Below, piece by piece: positions 62,216 through 64,000 of a DNA stretch of 64,000 nt. Origin of the DNA: Burkholderia ambifaria AMMD (lineage in GTDB: Bacteria; Pseudomonadota; Gammaproteobacteria; Burkholderiales; Burkholderiaceae). Every line of letters begins with the position of its first letter. Position 1 is the first letter of the stretch. The stretch covers positions 3,286,001-3,350,000 of the forward strand of contig NC_008390.1 in assembly GCF_000203915.1 (NCBI RefSeq), in the 5' to 3' direction. The notes below the pieces were generated by a model. It did not search any database. It saw nothing but the letters and a program-made list of their open reading frames with translations, and was not told the origin of the DNA. Both the position numbers and the translations under genes were made by a program.

Positions 62216-64000
62216 ATGTGCGGCATTGTCGGCGCAGTTGCGCAGCGTAATATCGTTCCGGTGCTGATCGAAGGATTGCGGCGCCTCGAATACCGTGGCT
62301 ACGATTCGTGCGGTGTCGCCGTGCTCGAGCCAGGCGCACCGAAGCGCGCGCGCAGCGTCGCGCGCGTCGCCGATCTCGACGCGCAGGTCCACGAATCGCA
62401 CCTCGAAGGCACGACCGGCGTCGCGCACACGCGCTGGGCCACGCACGGCGCGCCCGTCACGCACAACGCGCACCCGATCTTCTCGTCGAACGCGCTCGCG
62501 CTGGTGCACAACGGCATCATCGAGAACTTCGAGACGCTGCGCGAAACACTGCGTGCGAAGGGCTACGAATTCGTGTCGCAGACCGACACTGAAGTGATCG
62601 CGCACCTCGTGCACAGCCTGTATCGCGGCAACCTGTTCGACGCCGTGCGCGAAGCCGTGCAGCAGCTGCACGGCGCGTATGCGATCGCGGTCACCCACAA
62701 GGACGAGCCGCACACGGTCGTCGGTGCGCGCCAGGGTTCGCCGCTCGTCGTCGGTCACGGCGACGGCGAGAACTTCCTCGCGTCCGACGCGCTGGCGCTG
62801 GCCGGCAGCACCGACCGCTTCACGTTCCTCGAGGAAGGCGACGTGTGCGAACTGTCGCTCGACGGCGTGAAGATCGTCGACCGCCACGGCGCGCTCGCGC
62901 AGCGCGAGATCCGCGTCGTCAGCGCATACGGCGGCGCGGTCGAGCTGGGCCCGTATCGCCACTTCATGCAGAAGGAAATCTTCGAGCAGCCGCGCGCGAT
63001 CGGCGACACGGTGCCGCAAACCGACGCGTTCGACGCGACGCTGTTCGGCGACGCGGCCCCCGCCGCGTTCGCTAACGTTGACAGCCTGCTGATCCTCGCG
63101 TGCGGCACGAGCTACTACTCGGGCCTCACCGCGAAGTACTGGCTCGAATCGATCGCGAAGATCCCGACCCAGGTCGAGATCGCGAGCGAATACCGCTACC
63201 GCGAATCGGTGCCGAACCCGCGCCAGCTCGTGCTGGTGATCTCGCAATCGGGCGAGACGGCCGACACGCTCGCCGCGCTCAAGCACGCGCAGTCGCTCGG
63301 CCACACGCATACGCTCGCGGTGTGCAACGTCGCGACGAGCGCGATGGTGCGCCTCACCGAGATGCAGTTCCTGACGCACGCGGGCACCGAGATCGGCGTC
63401 GCGTCGACGAAGGCGTTCACGACCCAGCTCGTCGCGCTGTTCGTGCTGGCCGCGACGCTCGGCAAGCTGCGCGGGCACGTCGATGCCGCGCAGGAAGCGG
63501 AATTCCTGAAGCAGCTGCGCCACCTGCCGGCCGCGCTGAACAGCGTGCTCGCGCTCGAGCCGCAGATCATCGCGTGGTCGGAGGAATTCGCACGCAAGGA
63601 AAACGCGCTGTTCCTCGGCCGCGGGCTGCACTACCCGATCGCGCTCGAAGGCGCGCTGAAGCTGAAGGAAATCTCGTACATCCACGCGGAGGCCTATCCG
63701 GCCGGCGAACTGAAGCACGGGCCGCTCGCGCTCGTCACGGAAGCGATGCCGGTCGTCACGGTCGCGCCGAACGACACGCTGCTCGAGAAGCTGAAGTCGA
63801 ACATGCAGGAAGTGCGTGCGCGCGGCGGCGAGCTGTACGTGTTCGCGGATGCCGACACGCAGATCGTCAACGACGACGGCCTGCACGTGATCCGGATGCC
63901 GGAACACTACGGGCAGCTGTCGCCGATCCTGCATGTGGTGCCGCTGCAGCTGCTCGCGTATCACACCGCGTGCGCGCGCGGCACCGATGTGGACAAGCCG
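62216..64000 (+). CDS. glmS: glutamine-fructose-6-phosphate aminotransferase (3' end missing)
   Basis: 595 codons are visible; the usual length is about 605, so the last ~10 codons (a TVE-type end) lie past the window. Residue 2 is the catalytic Cys in [12 protein letters not shown]. The glutaminase domain has [16 protein letters not shown] and [10 protein letters not shown]; the isomerase domain has [31 protein letters not shown] and [22 protein letters not shown]. It makes glucosamine 6-phosphate, feeding GlmM/GlmU. GAGGG lies upstream of ATG 62216. Confidence 0.97.
   Translation, partial: MCGIVGAVAQRNIVPVLIEGLRRLEYRGYDSCGVAVLEPGAPKRARSVARVADLDAQVHESHLEGTTGVAHTRWATHGAPVTHNAHPIFSSNALALVHNGIIENFETLRETLRAKGYEFVSQTDTEVIAHLVHSLYRGNLFDAVREAVQQLHGAYAIAVTHKDEPHTVVGARQGSPLVVGHGDGENFLASDALALAGSTDRFTFLEEGDVCELSLDGVKIVDRHGALAQREIRVVSAYGGAVELGPYRHFMQKEIFEQPRAIGDTVPQTDAFDATLFGDAAPAAFANVDSLLILACGTSYYSGLTAKYWLESIAKIPTQVEIASEYRYRESVPNPRQLVLVISQSGETADTLAALKHAQSLGHTHTLAVCNVATSAMVRLTEMQFLTHAGTEIGVASTKAFTTQLVALFVLAATLGKLRGHVDAAQEAEFLKQLRHLPAALNSVLALEPQIIAWSEEFARKENALFLGRGLHYPIALEGALKLKEISYIHAEAYPAGELKHGPLALVTEAMPVVTVAPNDTLLEKLKSNMQEVRARGGELYVFADADTQIVNDDGLHVIRMPEHYGQLSPILHVVPLQLLAYHTACARGTDVDKP

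Overview
The window is a stretch of Burkholderia-type chromosome, most likely from the Burkholderia cepacia complex. It has very GC-rich codon use. It carries a bioA-bioF-bioD-bioB operon and an inward-rectifier K+ channel that, from memory, looks like an ortholog of B. pseudomallei KirBac1.1. It also has a fused indolepyruvate ferredoxin oxidoreductase, a Tat-exported phospholipase C and a general porin. No rRNA, tRNA, integrase, transposase or prophage gene was seen. The content is ordinary core and shell chromosome; what is unusual is the number of non-coding and in-gene repeats.

Layout. 1-1910: end of an unknown gene, a YchJ-like protein and an exported alpha/beta hydrolase, then a ~95-bp tandem repeat. 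2695-7277: biotin operon with ATGA overlaps, where bioF is lengthened by copies of a 78-bp repeat. 7379-16909: cutC, an EAL protein, a CPA1 antiporter, an exported GH1 glycosidase and a 1190-aa indolepyruvate oxidoreductase. 16910-19386: no convincing gene, but 17 copies of a 54-bp module whose internal spacing is fixed. 19387-31281: acetyltransferase, two glutathione transferases, K+ channel, sulfate-binding protein, a DapA-family lyase, two LysR regulators, an MFS carrier and a Fur-box TonB receptor. 31287-38299: a PaoABC-like molybdenum aldehyde oxidoreductase operon, a small lipoprotein and phospholipase C. 38337-48704: a serine hydrolase, a five-gene operon (VOC protein, ghrA, HMG-CoA lyase, ybaK, DUF1289), EamA/Lrp divergent pair, haloacetate dehalogenase, nitronate monooxygenase, LysR and porin. 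49071-56443: secreted Gly/His-rich protein, BASS transporter, EAL-CBS-GGDEF protein, and a LacI/sugar isomerase/sugar kinase operon. 56551-64000: two small proteins, a nested inverted-repeat element, a MidA-like methyltransferase, a folate/tRNA thiolation cluster (SDR pseudoenzyme, folB, ttcA), then glmU and glmS, which runs off the window.

How genes work together. bioA/F/D/B make biotin from pimeloyl precursors. The PaoABC-like genes form one periplasmic aldehyde oxidase exported by Tat. The LacI-AGE-PfkB operon is built as isomerase plus kinase, feeding a hexose into fructose 6-phosphate, under its own repressor. glmU and glmS supply UDP-GlcNAc for the envelope. Several regulators sit divergent to their likely targets with visible palindromes between them.

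The best candidate for something undescribed is the 17245-19352 array. It has three conserved blocks in exactly 54 bp, two of which end in CACA exactly 35 bp apart. It occurs in a direct, then an inverted, then a direct group, with ~90-bp and later 190-bp periods. The second block resembles a DnaA box (one mismatch). Its function is unknown and the DnaA idea is only a hypothesis.
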